A stretch of DNA of 64,000 nt from Mycolicibacterium parafortuitum (GTDB lineage Bacteria; Actinomycetota; Actinomycetes; Mycobacteriales; Mycobacteriaceae): NCBI RefSeq assembly GCF_002086815.1, contig NZ_MVID01000002.1:372001-436000 (forward strand), written 5' to 3'. Made by a program: the position numbers and the translations under genes. The notes beneath the pieces were generated by a model. It was not told the DNA's origin, searched no databases, and was given only the letters and a program-made list of their open reading frames with translations. This document shows positions 1 to 11,984 of this stretch, one piece after another; the stretch's first letter is position 1; every line of letters starts with the position of its first letter.

Positions 1-253
1 CCTCCTGCAGGGTGGCGAAGCACAACTTGCCGGAGTTTCGGGCGAAGATCACTCGACCGGCGACGCCGACGAACTGCCCGGTCTTGGTGTCGGCTTCCAG
101 ATCGGGGTAGGCCTCGCGCAGTTCGGCGAGCGTATGGGTGCGGTCGACGTGCACCGGGTACGGGTCGCGTCCCTCGGCGAGCAGCCTCTCGCGCTTGGCC
201 TGACGGATGCGGAACTGCTCAGGGATGTCGTCAGGAGAATCTGGGGACGTCAC
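1..253 (-). CDS. lysS: Lysyl-tRNA synthetase, N-terminal 84 residues only
   Basis: This is the 5' end of a class II lysyl-tRNA synthetase, which charges tRNA-Lys in the cytoplasm. The rest lies outside the window. The GTG start is at 253, and the product begins [20 protein letters not shown]. It continues into the OB-fold anticodon-binding domain, with [20 protein letters not shown] at the window edge, a stretch typical of bacterial LysS. It is divergent from the next gene, with 23 bp between the two starts, so both promoters must overlap the neighbouring coding sequence. The call is secure from the motif and from synteny with the coaX-lysS order of mycobacteria. Confidence 0.93.
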   Translation of the reverse strand, partial: MTSPDSPDDIPEQFRIRQAKRERLLAEGRDPYPVHVDRTHTLAELREAYPDLEADTKTGQFVGVAGRVIFARNSGKLCFATLQE

Positions 254-276
254 GACGTGCCAGCTTAAATGAACAG

Positions 277-1554
277 ATGACCGGGCCCGGAATCGCGCCG
301 ATCGACGACGCCGTCTACCGCGCCGCGGCGCGCCGGGAGTCCGGGCGTCCGCTGGACTGGCGGTTCAAAGGGGTGCCGCGCGCGTGGTGGGGGCGGTCGC
401 CGGCACAGATCACCGCCGAGGCGCCCGTGTTCGACCCCGCCGGTCCGGAGGCCGCCCCCGGGCCGGTGTGCGTGCTGCGCGCCGACGCGGTGGCCCACAA
501 CGTCGCGACGATGGCCGAATGGTGCCGCGGCCACGGCGTCGAGCTGGCCCCGCACGGCAAGACGCACATGTCGCCGCGGCTGGCGGCGCGCCAGCTGGCC
601 GCCGGCGCCTGCGCGATCACGGTGGCGACGGTGAGCCAGGCGGCGGTGTTCCGCGCGTTCGGTGTCCGCAGCCTGGTGCTGGCCAACGAACTGGTCGACG
701 CCGCGGGGTTGCGCTGGGTGTCGGCCGAGCTGGACCGCGACCCGGCGATGCGGTTCGTGTGCTGGGTCGACTCGGTGCGTGGTGTCGAGCTGATGAACGC
801 GGCGCTGGCCGGTGCCCAGCGACCGGTGCCGGTGTGCGTCGAACTCGGGCTACCCGGCGGGCGCTCCGGCTGCCGCGGGGCCGATGAGGTCGACGCCGTG
901 GCCCGCGCCGTGGTCGCGTCCGGCCGGCTGGAGCTGGTCGGGGTGGCCGGGTACGAAGCCGCGATCGCGCAGTCGCTGGCTCCGGAGGCGATGGCCGCGG
1001 TCGCGGCGCACCTGCGCGAGGTGCGGGCGGCCGTGCTGCGCCTGGCGGCGCTGTTCGAGACCGACGAGGTCGTCGTCACCGCGGGCGGCAGCACCTATTT
1101 CGACGACGTCGCCGACGTGTTGACCGGCTGGCCCGCCGATCTGGCGGTGCGCACGGTGCTGCGCAGCGGCTGCTACGTGACCCACGACCATGGGTTGTAC
1201 GCGCGCACATCGCCGTTGACCCGGCACGGCGGCGCCAGGCTCCGTCCGGCGCTGGAGGTCCACGCGCAGGTCACGTCGCGTCCGGAACCCGGGCTGGCGA
1301 TCGTGGCGATGGGCCGGCGCGACGTGTCCTTCGACCAGGGGATGCCGACGCCGCTGGAACCGGCCGGGTCCTCGGTGACCAAGCTCAACGACCAGCACGC
1401 GTTCCTGCAGCTCGACGGCACCGGCTCGGCCGACGTCGGTGACTGGCTGCGGTTCGGGATCTCGCACCCGTGCACCGTGTTCGACAAATGGCGGCTGATC
1501 CCCGAACTCGACGACCGGGGCCGGGTGGTCGACCTGATCCGGACGTATTTCTGA
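277..1554 (+). CDS. PLP-dependent D-threonine aldolase / D-serine dehydratase-like protein
   Basis: This 425-residue protein belongs to the alanine-racemase-fold (fold type III) PLP enzymes of the D-threonine aldolase/DSD1 group. The Schiff-base lysine is expected in [11 protein letters not shown], near residue 89. The segment [11 protein letters not shown] fits the phosphate-binding part of the barrel. The C-terminal domain has HPCTVFDKW, which fits the metal-binding His/Cys pair of this family. The likely reaction is cleavage or deamination of a D-hydroxy amino acid, but the substrate cannot be read from sequence. The ATG at 277 is the first in-frame start after the divergent lysS promoter. 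The gene ends 1 bp from the convergent coaX stop. It is not part of the conserved M. tuberculosis order, so it may be lineage-specific. Confidence 0.82.
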   Translation: MTGPGIAPIDDAVYRAAARRESGRPLDWRFKGVPRAWWGRSPAQITAEAPVFDPAGPEAAPGPVCVLRADAVAHNVATMAEWCRGHGVELAPHGKTHMSPRLAARQLAAGACAITVATVSQAAVFRAFGVRSLVLANELVDAAGLRWVSAELDRDPAMRFVCWVDSVRGVELMNAALAGAQRPVPVCVELGLPGGRSGCRGADEVDAVARAVVASGRLELVGVAGYEAAIAQSLAPEAMAAVAAHLREVRAAVLRLAALFETDEVVVTAGGSTYFDDVADVLTGWPADLAVRTVLRSGCYVTHDHGLYARTSPLTRHGGARLRPALEVHAQVTSRPEPGLAIVAMGRRDVSFDQGMPTPLEPAGSSVTKLNDQHAFLQLDGTGSADVGDWLRFGISHPCTVFDKWRLIPELDDRGRVVDLIRTYF

Positions 1555-1555
1555 G

Positions 1556-2368
1556 TCAGCGGGCCTGTTTGAGCTTGCGCTGGTTGTCGCGGTTGCGTTC
1601 GTAGACCAGGCGCAGCCCGTCGAGGGTCAGGTGGCGGTCGTAGTGCTGCACGGTGCTCAGGTCGTCGAGCACCAGCGGCGCCCCGTGCCCGGTGGCGACC
1701 ACGTTGACGTCGTCACCGCCGAAACCGTCGACGTCCTCCCGGATCCGGGTCACCAGACCGTCGACCAGACCGGCGAATCCGAACACCGCACCGGCCTGCA
1801 TGCACTCGACGGTGTTCTTGCCGATGACCGACCGCGGCCGGGTCAGCTCGACGCGCCGCAGCGCCGCCGAGCGCGCCGCGGCGGCGTCGGAGGACACCTG
1901 CACGCCCGGGGCGATCGCACCGCCGAGGAATTCACCCTTGGCGGACACCACGTCCACACAGATCGACGAACCGAAGTCGACCACGATCGCCGCGGTGCCG
2001 TACTTGTGGTACGCCGCAAGACAGTTCACGATGCGGTCGGCGCCGACCTCTTTCGGGTTGTCGACCAGCAGCGGTATCCCGGTGCGCACCCCGGGTTCGA
2101 TCAGCACATGCGGCACCGACGGCCAGTACTGCTCGAGCATCACCCGGACCTCATGCATCACCGACGGCACCGTCGACAGTCCCGCGGCGCCGGTCAGGCG
2201 CTCGGCGTCGTCACCGATCAGCCCGTCGATCGTCAGCGCGAGTTCGTCTGCGGTGACCTCGGATTCGGTGCGGATGCGCCAGTGGTGCACGACCTTGGCG
2301 TGCTGGCCGGAGCCGGACACCAACCCGACGACGGTGTGGGTGTTGCGGACGTCTATCGCCAGCAGCAC
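1556..2368 (-). CDS. coaX: Type III pantothenate kinase
   Basis: CoaX phosphorylates pantothenate, the first step of coenzyme A synthesis from vitamin B5. The product is 270 residues, the usual mycobacterial length. It starts [16 protein letters not shown] with the ASKHA phosphate-1 aspartate, and it contains [13 protein letters not shown] and the phosphate-2 stretch [14 protein letters not shown] chose the GTG at 2368 because it aligns with the family N-terminus; a longer reading frame exists but contains no family sequence. The gene lies 46 bp downstream of panC, where most mycobacteria have panD between the two. It is probably cotranscribed with the pantothenate genes. Confidence 0.93.
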   Translation of the reverse strand: MLLAIDVRNTHTVVGLVSGSGQHAKVVHHWRIRTESEVTADELALTIDGLIGDDAERLTGAAGLSTVPSVMHEVRVMLEQYWPSVPHVLIEPGVRTGIPLLVDNPKEVGADRIVNCLAAYHKYGTAAIVVDFGSSICVDVVSAKGEFLGGAIAPGVQVSSDAAAARSAALRRVELTRPRSVIGKNTVECMQAGAVFGFAGLVDGLVTRIREDVDGFGGDDVNVVATGHGAPLVLDDLSTVQHYDRHLTLDGLRLVYERNRDNQRKLKQAR

Positions 2369-2415
2369 GACATCACCCCGGCGCCCGTCGTGGACGTCAA
2401 CACGACCCGTGACAT
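2353..2415 (-). pseudogene. panD: Possible panD remnant bridging panC and coaX (20 codons)
   Basis: An ATG overlaps the panC stop as TGATG, behind a good GGAGG ribosome site 5 nt away, and opens a 20-codon frame that ends inside coaX. Its first ten residues, [10 protein letters not shown], share M, R, L and S at matching places with the PanD start as I remember it (MLRTMLKSKI). The remaining sequence is unlike PanD, and the Gly-Ser cleavage site and catalytic core are gone. The reading is that aspartate decarboxylase was deleted and only its start region survives. The alternative is a neutral coupling peptide between panC and coaX. The absence of panD here is seen; the remnant identity is inferred. 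Confidence 0.4.
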
Positions 2416-3359
2416 CAGTTCCTCCAAGGCAATTCGTGGCTCTGCCCATTCGCGGAGCGGGGATGGCCGTCGATGCCGGCGCTGGCGCCGATGTCGATGG
2501 CGATGTTGTCGATCAACCGGGTCCGCCCGAGCCGCGCGGCGACGAGGATGCGGCCGGGGCCCTCGACCGGTGCGGGCCCCAGCATCGGATCGCGTACCTC
2601 CAGATATTCCAGCTGCAGGGCCGGTACCTCGTCGAGCACCGCGCGCGCCGCGTCCAGCGCCGCGGGCACCCCCGCCGACGCGGCGTACATGCCGGCCAGC
2701 AGGGCCGCCGACAGCGCGCCGGCCTGCTCGCGTTCGTCGGCGTCGAGATAGCGGTTGCGCGAGGACATCGCCAGTCCGTCGTTCTCGCGTACCGTCGGCA
2801 CACCCTGGATCTGGATGTCGAGGTTCAGGTCGGTGACCATCTGCCGGATCAAGGCCAGCTGCTGGTAGTCCTTCTCACCGAAGTAGGCGCGGTCGGGGGC
2901 CACGATGTTGAACAGCTTCAGCACCACGGTCAGCATTCCGGCGAAATGCGTTGGCCGAACCGCACCTTCGAGCTCCGCGCCGATCGGTCCGGGGTGCACC
3001 GTGGTACGCATCCCGTCGGGGTACATATCGTTGGCGGTCGGGGTGAACGCGATCTCGACGCCTTCGGCACGCAGCAGCGCAAGGTCGTCGTCCAGGGTGC
3101 GTGGGTACGCGTCGAGGTCCTCGCCCGCCCCGAACTGCAACGGGTTCACGAAGATCGAGACGACGACGACCGCACCCGGTGCCCGCTTGGCGGCGCGCAC
3201 CAACGCCAGATGACCGTCGTGCAGCGCACCCATCGTCGGCACCAGGATGACGCGTCGCCCGGTTGCGCGCACCGCCCGGGTCACGGCGGACACGTCATTG
3301 GGGCGGTGGTAGACGTTGAGCTGTCCTGCGGCGAACTTGGGTGCGTTACGTGGGTTCAT
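2415..3359 (-). CDS. panC: Pantoate-beta-alanine ligase (pantothenate synthetase)
   Basis: PanC joins pantoate and beta-alanine with ATP to make pantothenate in the cytoplasm. The 314-residue product carries the nucleotidyl-transferase signature [10 protein letters not shown] (HxGH-type site), then [17 protein letters not shown] and the KMSKS-like SSRNRYL. I chose the ATG at 3359 because it overlaps the upstream stop as TGATG and gives the family N-terminus; the longer frame adds non-family sequence. Its substrate beta-alanine normally comes from PanD, which is missing just downstream, so beta-alanine must come from another locus, another route or the medium. Confidence 0.95.
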   Translation of the reverse strand: MNPRNAPKFAAGQLNVYHRPNDVSAVTRAVRATGRRVILVPTMGALHDGHLALVRAAKRAPGAVVVVSIFVNPLQFGAGEDLDAYPRTLDDDLALLRAEGVEIAFTPTANDMYPDGMRTTVHPGPIGAELEGAVRPTHFAGMLTVVLKLFNIVAPDRAYFGEKDYQQLALIRQMVTDLNLDIQIQGVPTVRENDGLAMSSRNRYLDADEREQAGALSAALLAGMYAASAGVPAALDAARAVLDEVPALQLEYLEVRDPMLGPAPVEGPGRILVAARLGRTRLIDNIAIDIGASAGIDGHPRSANGQSHELPWRN

Positions 3360-4303
3360 CACTGTCCTGATTCTGTCAACACGTCGAACACGGCCTTCGG
3401 GGCGTGCGCGCGTTGCGCGGTACGCCACGAGTTGGCCCGGTAAGCCTGCGCCACATCGGGATTCACCTCCGCCAGAGCCTGCAGATGGCCCGCCACCGCC
3501 GCGGCGTCACCGCGCGCGACCGGCCCGGTGAGCGCCGTCTGTCCGCGTTGCAGCGCGTTGTCCAGCGCCGCGCGTGCCAGCGGGGCGATGATCCGCTCGG
3601 CGATGCCGCCCGGTTCGTCACCGACGGTCTCCTGGCCGAGGAGTTCCTGGCCCCACAGCGCCGCGCGCAGCGCCTCGACCGCGTCGAGCAGGACGGTCAC
3701 GACGTGGTTGCTGGAGTGCGCAAGAGCCGCATGGTAGAGCGTGCGGGCGTCCTCACGGACCCGGAACGGTTCGCCACCGATCTCGAGCACCAGCGATTGC
3801 GCGATGGCGTAACCGATTTCGTCCCCGGCGGTGATACCGAAGCAGGTCTCGCGCAGCCGGTCGACGTCCTCGTCGGTGCCGGCGAACGTCATCGCCGGAT
3901 GGACGGCCAGGGTGATGCAGCCGATCTCGGCCAGCGGCGCGAGCACGCCGATGCCGTTGGCACCGGAGGTGTGCATCACGATGGTGTTGGGCCTCACCGC
4001 GCCGGTGGCAGCCAGACCGCTGACCAGGCCGGGCAGTTCGGCGTCGGGCACGGCGAGCAGCAGAAGTTCGGAGCGGCGCGCGACCTCGTCGACGGCGAGC
4101 ACCGGGGTGTCGGGAAGCCAGCGCTGCGCGCGGGTGCGGGAGGCGTTCGACACGGCGCTGCATCCGACGACGACGTGTTCGGCGCGCTCGAGCGCCACAC
4201 CCAGTGCGGTACCGACCCGGCCCGCGGAGATCACGCCGACCGTCAGCCGGGCCGGCCGGAGTCCGTCGTGCGGGGTCGCACCGCCGCCGGAGGGCTGCAC
4301 CAT
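3359..4303 (-). CDS. Rossmann-like/DUF2520 protein, Rv3603c homologue
   Basis: This 314-residue cytosolic protein has an N-terminal Rossmann fold beginning at [19 protein letters not shown], near residue 20, with a glycine-rich dinucleotide loop. A C-terminal DUF2520 helical domain contains the segment [20 protein letters not shown]. It resembles ketopantoate- or pyrroline-carboxylate-reductase-like oxidoreductases, and it is coupled to panC by a one-base stop/start overlap. A role near pantoate metabolism is therefore plausible, but it is inference from position only. The family has no settled reaction. Confidence 0.85.
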   Translation of the reverse strand: MVQPSGGGATPHDGLRPARLTVGVISAGRVGTALGVALERAEHVVVGCSAVSNASRTRAQRWLPDTPVLAVDEVARRSELLLLAVPDAELPGLVSGLAATGAVRPNTIVMHTSGANGIGVLAPLAEIGCITLAVHPAMTFAGTDEDVDRLRETCFGITAGDEIGYAIAQSLVLEIGGEPFRVREDARTLYHAALAHSSNHVVTVLLDAVEALRAALWGQELLGQETVGDEPGGIAERIIAPLARAALDNALQRGQTALTGPVARGDAAAVAGHLQALAEVNPDVAQAYRANSWRTAQRAHAPKAVFDVLTESGQ

Positions 4304-4381
4304 CGCAGTCGACCTCGCTGTTCTCGTCCACGTCGTTCCGGTCCCGCGCTGCGGGTACCGGACGGTCGCCCCGAGCCTAGC

Positions 4382-5605
4382 TCAGTCCTCCCGGCGCCTT
4401 CGCCGGCCGCCGCCGGACGGGGTCGCCTGCAGCCGGGCCAGCAGTTCGGCGACGGACTGGCCGCCGGTGTGCGCACCGCCGCCTTCGTCCTCGGGTTCGG
4501 GGGCTTCCTCTTCCTGAGGCTGCGGCGCAGGTGCGGGCTGCGGTTCCGGCGCCGGCTGCTCGCCCGGCCCGTAGTGCTTGCCGCGGGGTGTCTCCAGCGG
4601 CTGGTCAGGGGCGGACTGTTCGGGCGCGCGGCGCCGCCCGACGTACTCGTCCTCGGTCCCGTTGGGAGACACCCAGTTACTTCCCGGGTGCCCGGCCGGG
4701 ATGTACTGCCCCTCGGCGGGCACGGGCTGCCACCCGCCCGCCGGAGCGGGCTCGGGACGCTGCGGTGGCTGCGGCGCCGGCTGTTGGGGCGGCGGCGGCA
4801 GCCACGGGAACTGCGGTTCCGGCGCGACGGGCGGGGCCGGTGCTGGTGGTGGTGGTGGTGGTGGTGGTTCCGGCTGCTGGGGCGCCGGAGGCGGCGGCGC
4901 CCATTGCGGAGGCGCGGCGTCGTCGGCGCGGCGACGACGTCCGGCCGCCTCCCGCTCCCCCGCCCTGCGGTGCGCACCGCCGTGTTCGGCGACGAACGCG
5001 GCCCACTCGTGCTCGGGCGGATGCGGTTCGGCGGGCACGTCGATGATCGGGCTCTCTTCGGTCACCGGGGCGTCGGGCTCCGGCGCGACGGTGACGAAGT
5101 CGTCCTCGGTGTCGATGCGGCTGCTGCTGACCCGGCCCGCGGTCCGCTCGGTCTCGATCGCCGGGCGATGCGACAGGTCGGCGTCGAACAGGTACTCCAG
5201 GTTGGCGCGCAGCGCGGCGAGCTCGGCGCGCAGCGAGGCCACCTCGTCGGCGGACTGGGCGCTGAGCTCGGCCGCCAGCTCGCGGCGCAGATGCGACTCG
5301 ACGGTGAGTTCGTACTCCCGCCGAGCCGAGATCTCCCGTTCCAGCTGCAGGTCGTAGACCAGCTTGAGATCGCGCACCTTGGCCTGGTCGCTGTCGCTCT
5401 GCCTGCGATAGATCACGGACACGAACGCGGCGACCACCGCGGCCCACAGCGCGAGAATCACTGCGAGCTTGAGCAACTCGACGCGATTGGTGAAAACCAG
5501 AGCCGAACTCGCAACGATGGCGAGCACCAGCAACACCGTCATCAGGATCCAACCCGGCCTTCGGGTGCCACGTCTGAGGCGGCCGCCGCGGGTCGGATCG
5601 GTCAT
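4382..5605 (-). CDS. Membrane protein with proline-rich tail, Rv3604c homologue
   Basis: This 407-residue protein starts at the ATG at 5605. A basic N-terminus is followed by two hydrophobic helices (around residues 19-37 and 44-64). A charged, probably coiled-coil segment with many Arg, Glu and Leu residues comes next, up to about residue 140. The second half is a long low-complexity tail rich in Pro, Gln, Ala and Glu, including a run of eight prolines. The tail ends in a very basic GGGRRRRRED. It matches the DUF6779-type proline-rich membrane proteins located between Rv3603c and Rv3605c. It is likely a membrane-anchored protein with a disordered cytoplasmic tail; its function is unknown. 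Confidence 0.8.
   Translation of the reverse strand: MTDPTRGGRLRRGTRRPGWILMTVLLVLAIVASSALVFTNRVELLKLAVILALWAAVVAAFVSVIYRRQSDSDQAKVRDLKLVYDLQLEREISARREYELTVESHLRRELAAELSAQSADEVASLRAELAALRANLEYLFDADLSHRPAIETERTAGRVSSSRIDTEDDFVTVAPEPDAPVTEESPIIDVPAEPHPPEHEWAAFVAEHGGAHRRAGEREAAGRRRRADDAAPPQWAPPPPAPQQPEPPPPPPPPAPAPPVAPEPQFPWLPPPPQQPAPQPPQRPEPAPAGGWQPVPAEGQYIPAGHPGSNWVSPNGTEDEYVGRRRAPEQSAPDQPLETPRGKHYGPGEQPAPEPQPAPAPQPQEEEAPEPEDEGGGAHTGGQSVAELLARLQATPSGGGRRRRRED
4845..4868. repeat. (GGT)8 trinucleotide repeat
   Basis: Eight perfect GGT units lie in the proline-rich tail of the Rv3604c-like gene and read as ACC-CCA-type proline codons on the minus strand. Copy-number slippage would change tail length without breaking the frame. 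Confidence 0.9.
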
Positions 5606-5682
5606 GGGGCGACTGTACCTGGCACAGGTCATCTCGCGTGTCGACCTTGACGGCGATTCTGCCCCGGTCGCGCAGAATCGCG

Positions 5683-6159
5683 TCAGCCTGGCGCGGGGTC
5701 GGCGTTCTGCGACGGGTCGTCCGGGGAGGTGCAGCAATGCTGCAGCCACATCGCGGCGATCACCAGGGCCAACGCGCACAGCGCGGCCACCACCGCGCCC
5801 GGGGTGTCCTCGGCGGCCACCCGCAGGCTGCCTCTCCGCGGCAGCAGGTAGACCACCACCGCCAGCCACCACCCGAGCACGACGCTGCCCATCCACGCCG
5901 CCGCCTTCGCGATGACGACCGAGCGGGCCACCGCCAGCGGATGCAACCGGCCCCCGCCCAGTCCGATCTGGCCGTCGCGGATCTTGGACCGCACGAAGAA
6001 CGCCCAACCTGCCAGCGCCACTGCGACACCCAGCAGCGACATGCCCGTCCACAGTGTGATCGGCGGGAACACCCGGTACAGCACGAACATCAGCAGATAG
6101 CCCGCGACCGCCGTGGCCGCGACGGCCCCGGCGAGGTCACGCTTGCGGGTCACGCCCAT
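5683..6159 (-). CDS. DUF3180 membrane protein, Rv3605c homologue
   Basis: This 158-residue integral membrane protein has four predicted helices: around residues 10-30, 36-54, 80-102 and 118-138. Its start [11 protein letters not shown] fits the DUF3180 family. The ATG at 6159 overlaps the folK stop as TGATG, and the longer upstream frame is folK shadow. It is the last gene of the folate operon in transcription order (folE-folP-folB-folK-this gene). No catalytic motif is visible and its role is unknown. The folate link is positional only. Confidence 0.85.
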   Translation of the reverse strand: MGVTRKRDLAGAVAATAVAGYLLMFVLYRVFPPITLWTGMSLLGVAVALAGWAFFVRSKIRDGQIGLGGGRLHPLAVARSVVIAKAAAWMGSVVLGWWLAVVVYLLPRRGSLRVAAEDTPGAVVAALCALALVIAAMWLQHCCTSPDDPSQNADPAPG

Positions 6160-6686
6160 CAGCCGGGCGTCCCGATCCGCAGCGCCAGGTCGGTGGGCCG
6201 GACCCCGGCGCGTTCGCCGGAGTCGACGCCGGCGAGCAGTTCGGCCGCCGCGGCCGTCCGACCGTCGACGGTGAGCCACGCGGCCGGGTCCACGTCGAGC
6301 CACGGGATCAGCACGAACGCGCGCACGTGCGCGTACGGATGCGGCAGCGTCAGGTCCGGGTCGGCCAGCACCACATCGCCGTCACCGTCGCGGCACGCCA
6401 CCAGGTCGACGTCGAGGGTGCGTGGGCCCCAGTGCTGTTCCCGGGTGCGGCCCGCGGCGTCTTCGAGCTCATGGGCGCGCCTCAACCAACCGTGGGCGTC
6501 GAGTCCCGGGTCGTCGGCGAGCACGACGGCGTTGAGGAACGGGCCCTGCTCGACACCGCCCCAGGCGTCGGTCTCGTACACCGGCGACACCGCCGTGACC
6601 GTGTTCCCGAGACCGTCGAGCACGGATTGCAGATGCGCCAACCGGTCACCCATATTGGACCCGATGGACAGCACAATCGCCGTCAT
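6159..6686 (-). CDS. folK: HPPK: 6-hydroxymethyldihydropterin pyrophosphokinase
   Basis: FolK transfers pyrophosphate from ATP to 6-hydroxymethyl-7,8-dihydropterin, giving the substrate of FolP. The 175-residue protein has SIGSNMGDR at the start. It also carries the family signature region ending in [11 protein letters not shown], with the metal-binding DxD pair, followed by [13 protein letters not shown]. It overlaps folB by 4 nt (ATGA) and the downstream DUF3180 gene by 1 nt, so translation is coupled through the operon. Confidence 0.95.
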   Translation of the reverse strand: MTAIVLSIGSNMGDRLAHLQSVLDGLGNTVTAVSPVYETDAWGGVEQGPFLNAVVLADDPGLDAHGWLRRAHELEDAAGRTREQHWGPRTLDVDLVACRDGDGDVVLADPDLTLPHPYAHVRAFVLIPWLDVDPAAWLTVDGRTAAAAELLAGVDSGERAGVRPTDLALRIGTPG

Positions 6687-7060
6687 CTGCCCCGCCCGCC
6701 GCGGCGTGACCGCCGCGCTGTGACCGCGACATCGTTGAACTGCAACGGAATCGGCGCCGACGGTTTGTGCACAACCACCTCGACGGCGTGGGCGCGTTCG
6801 TCGCTCATCACGTCGTCGGCGATCTCACCGGCGACGGTCTCGATCAACTGCCGCGGCGGTCCGGCGACGATGTCGGCGGCCCGCTGCGCGAGCACGCCGT
6901 AGTCCAGCGTGTCGGCGAGGTCGTCGCTGGCCGCGGCGGCGGCCAGGTCGATCCACACCGTGATGTCGACGACGAAGTCCTGACCGTCGCGGCGCTCGTG
7001 GTCGAACACGCCGTGGTTACCGCGAACCCTCAAGCCCCGCAACTCGATCCGATCAGTCAT
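6683..7060 (-). CDS. folB: Dihydroneopterin aldolase
   Basis: FolB cleaves 7,8-dihydroneopterin to 6-hydroxymethyl-dihydropterin and glycolaldehyde. The 125-residue product starts [19 protein letters not shown] and has the conserved GxHGxxxxER region ([15 protein letters not shown]). It then has LDYGVLAQ and a catalytic-type lysine in VVHKPSAPI. It overlaps folP by 8 nt and folK by 4 nt. Confidence 0.95.
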   Translation of the reverse strand: MTDRIELRGLRVRGNHGVFDHERRDGQDFVVDITVWIDLAAAAASDDLADTLDYGVLAQRAADIVAGPPRQLIETVAGEIADDVMSDERAHAVEVVVHKPSAPIPLQFNDVAVTARRSRRGGRGR

Positions 7061-7880
7061 GTGCTCCCGCCCGCCATGCCGCCGCCACCGCGAGGGCGTC
7101 CACCGACGCCCGCACGTCGTGCACCCGCACCCCCCAGACGCCGTGCCACCCCGCCAGCGCGGAGATCACCGCGGTGGCGGTCTCCCGCCCGGCCGGCGGG
7201 CGCGGCTCGCCGTCGGCCCCGGCCAGCAGGGTGCCGAGAAAACGCTTGCGGGACGCGCCGACGAGCACCGGGATCCCGGTTGCGACGAGGTCCGGCAGCG
7301 CGTTGAGCAGCGCCCAGTTGTGTTGTGCGGTCTTGGCGAATCCCAGTCCGGGATCGATGATCAGCTTGTCCGGGCCCACCCCGGCCGCGACCGCCGCGTC
7401 CACCCCGGCGAGCAACTCGTCGCGCACCTCGGCGACCACGTCGCCGTACGGCGGGACGGTGTGCGGCCGCTCGGCGTCCACCGAACGCCAGTGCATCAGG
7501 ATCCACGGAGCGCCGGCCTCGGCGACCACCCGCACCATGTCGGGGTCGGCGCGGCCACCGGAGACGTCGTTGACGATCGCGGCGCCGTTTTCCAGCGCGG
7601 CCCGTGCGACCGCGGCGTGCATCGTGTCGATGCTGACGGTGATCCCTTGCTGGGCAAGCTCTTTGACGACGGGAAGCACCCTGGAGGTCTCGACCTGCGG
7701 GTCGACACGGGTCGCGCCGGGCCGGGTCGACTCACCGCCGACGTCGACGATGGCCGCGCCCTGGGCGACGAGCTCGACCCCGTGGGAGACGGCGCGATCA
7801 CGGTCCAGGAACAGCCCACCGTCGGAGAACGAATCGTCGGTGACGTTGACAACCCCCATCACCTGCACGGCGCACGTCAC
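7053..7880 (-). CDS. folP: Dihydropteroate synthase
   Basis: FolP condenses dihydropterin pyrophosphate with p-aminobenzoate and is the sulfonamide target. The 275-residue TIM-barrel protein has both family signatures: [15 protein letters not shown] near the start and [15 protein letters not shown]. It then has [15 protein letters not shown] and [11 protein letters not shown]. The GTG start at 7880 overlaps the folE stop as GTGA. The key Arg/Lys residues of the SRK motif are intact, so it should be active. Confidence 0.96.
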   Translation of the reverse strand: MTCAVQVMGVVNVTDDSFSDGGLFLDRDRAVSHGVELVAQGAAIVDVGGESTRPGATRVDPQVETSRVLPVVKELAQQGITVSIDTMHAAVARAALENGAAIVNDVSGGRADPDMVRVVAEAGAPWILMHWRSVDAERPHTVPPYGDVVAEVRDELLAGVDAAVAAGVGPDKLIIDPGLGFAKTAQHNWALLNALPDLVATGIPVLVGASRKRFLGTLLAGADGEPRPPAGRETATAVISALAGWHGVWGVRVHDVRASVDALAVAAAWRAGAHD

Positions 7881-8485
7881 TTCCGCAGGATCAGGTCCAG
7901 CGCTTCGGCACGGGATGCCTTGTCGGTCTTGAACTGTCCGCGCACCGCGGACGTCGTCGTCACCGCGCCGGGCTTACGGATGCCGCGCATCGCCATGCAC
8001 AGATGCTCCGCCTCGATCACGACGATCGCGCCACGCGGATTGAGCTTGCGCATCAGCGCGTCGGCGATCTGCGCGGTGAGCCGCTCCTGCACCTGGGGCC
8101 GCTTGGCGTACAGGTCCACCACCCGAGCCAGCTTCGACAGACCGGTGACGCGACCGTCCACCCCCGGGATGTAGCCGACGTGGGCGACCCCGTGGAACGA
8201 CACCAGGTGGTGCTCGCACGTCGAGTACATCGGGATGTCCTTGACCAGCACCATCTCGTCGTGCTGCTCGTCGAACATCGTGGTGAGCACGTCGTCGGGA
8301 TCGGTGTAGAGCCCCGCGAAGATCTCGCGGTAGGACCGCGCCACCCGGGCCGGCGTGTCGAGCAGGCCCTCCCGGTCCGGATCCTCACCGACAGCGATGA
8401 GTAGTTCCCGCACCGCGGCCTCGGCACGGGCCTGATCGAAATCGCGGGCGGTGAGCGTGGCCGTGTGGTTGTGCGACCGCGTCAT
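7877..8485 (-). CDS. folE: GTP cyclohydrolase I
   Basis: FolE converts GTP to dihydroneopterin triphosphate, opening folate synthesis. Starting at the ATG at 8485 gives 202 residues, matching the mycobacterial family length. The zinc and active-site segment [20 protein letters not shown] is intact, as are [19 protein letters not shown] and the second cysteine in [11 protein letters not shown]. The longer frame upstream overlaps ftsH and is not FolE-like. It lies 19 bp downstream of ftsH and is the first folate gene of the overlapped operon. Confidence 0.96.
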   Translation of the reverse strand: MTRSHNHTATLTARDFDQARAEAAVRELLIAVGEDPDREGLLDTPARVARSYREIFAGLYTDPDDVLTTMFDEQHDEMVLVKDIPMYSTCEHHLVSFHGVAHVGYIPGVDGRVTGLSKLARVVDLYAKRPQVQERLTAQIADALMRKLNPRGAIVVIEAEHLCMAMRGIRKPGAVTTTSAVRGQFKTDKASRAEALDLILRK

Positions 8486-8504
8486 CGAGATCTCCGTTCG
8501 GGTG

Positions 8505-10844
<2,340 letters not shown>

Positions 10845-11006
10845 TCGTGATTCCGGTTCATCAAATATGTGCAGCCGGCATTGCGGTGCGCCGGCCAAAT
10901 CCTTCCAATACGCGCAGCTGGAAACCTCAAGGCTACCGCTAGACCAACGTTCGGCAGTTCCCGGTTACGACTGACCGTGACCTGGCTCTCAGGGAAAGTG
11001 GGGGGC

Positions 11007-11972
11007 ATGCGGTCGCGAATGGTCCAGACGAACGGTGTCACGCTGCGGGTGATCGAGGCCGGCGACCCCGGCGCACCGCTGGTGGTGTTGTGCCACGGCT
11101 TCCCTGAGCTGGCGTTTTCCTGGCGTCATCAGATCGCCGCGCTCGCCGAGGCCGGCTATCACGTCCTGGCCCCCGACCAGCGCGGCTACGGCGGCTCCGA
11201 CCGCCCCGACGACGTCGACGCCTACAACGTGCGCGAGCTCGGTGCCGACATCGTCGGGTTGATCGACTCCGAGGTCGGCGGCGGCGCGGACAAGGCCGCG
11301 CTGATCGGCCACGACTTCGGGTCCGTCGTCGCCTGGGGTGCGCCGCTGTTCGCGCCGGAGCGGTTCTGGGCGGTCGGTGGGCTGAGCCTGCCACCGGTGC
11401 CCCGCCCGCAGGTGCCGACGACGCAGGCGTTCCGCCGGATGGCCGGAGAAGGCGACCGGGGCGACCGATTCGTCTACATCCTGTACTTCCAGGAGCGGGG
11501 TCCGGCCGACGCGGAACTCGCACGCGACCCGGCGGCGACGTTCCGGCGGCTGTTCTCGATGGGCGCCGGCGGAGGCGCCGCGCTGACCGGGGACCCCGAC
11601 GCCGGCGGCTTCCTCGACCGCATCCCCGACCCGGGAACGCTGCCGGACTGGCTCGGCCCCGACGACTTCGCCGTCTACGTCGACGAGTTCACCCGCACCG
11701 GTTTCACGGGCCCGCTGAACTGGTACCGGTGTTTCGACCTGAACTGGGAGCTGACCGCCCAGCCCCCGACGGCCACGATCGACGTGCCCGCACTGTTCGT
11801 CGGCGGCACCGCCGACGCGACACTGGCCTACACACCGACCGACCGTGCCCGCGAGATCGTGACCGGCGACTACCGCGAGGTGATGCTCGACGGTGCGGGG
11901 CACTGGCTGACCGAGGAGCGACCCGCGCAGGTGTCGAGCGTGCTTGTCGACTTCCTGGACTCGGCCCGCTGA
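11007..11972 (+). CDS. ephA: Alpha/beta-hydrolase, epoxide hydrolase EphA-like
   Basis: The protein is 321 residues from the ATG at 11007 (a second ATG lies at 11019). It has the HGFPELAFSWRHQ oxyanion region, DQRGYGGSDRP, and the nucleophile elbow GHDFGSVVAWG, in which Asp takes the nucleophile position, as in epoxide hydrolases. The lid segment GPLNWYR supplies a typical ring-opening Tyr. GAGHWLTEERP carries the catalytic His. The order and sequence match M. tuberculosis EphA. Expected role: cytosolic hydrolysis of epoxides to diols. It is divergent from ftsH across a 162-bp intergenic region. Confidence 0.9.
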   Translation: MRSRMVQTNGVTLRVIEAGDPGAPLVVLCHGFPELAFSWRHQIAALAEAGYHVLAPDQRGYGGSDRPDDVDAYNVRELGADIVGLIDSEVGGGADKAALIGHDFGSVVAWGAPLFAPERFWAVGGLSLPPVPRPQVPTTQAFRRMAGEGDRGDRFVYILYFQERGPADAELARDPAATFRRLFSMGAGGGAALTGDPDAGGFLDRIPDPGTLPDWLGPDDFAVYVDEFTRTGFTGPLNWYRCFDLNWELTAQPPTATIDVPALFVGGTADATLAYTPTDRAREIVTGDYREVMLDGAGHWLTEERPAQVSSVLVDFLDSAR

Positions 11973-11984
11973 CCGGACGCTACT

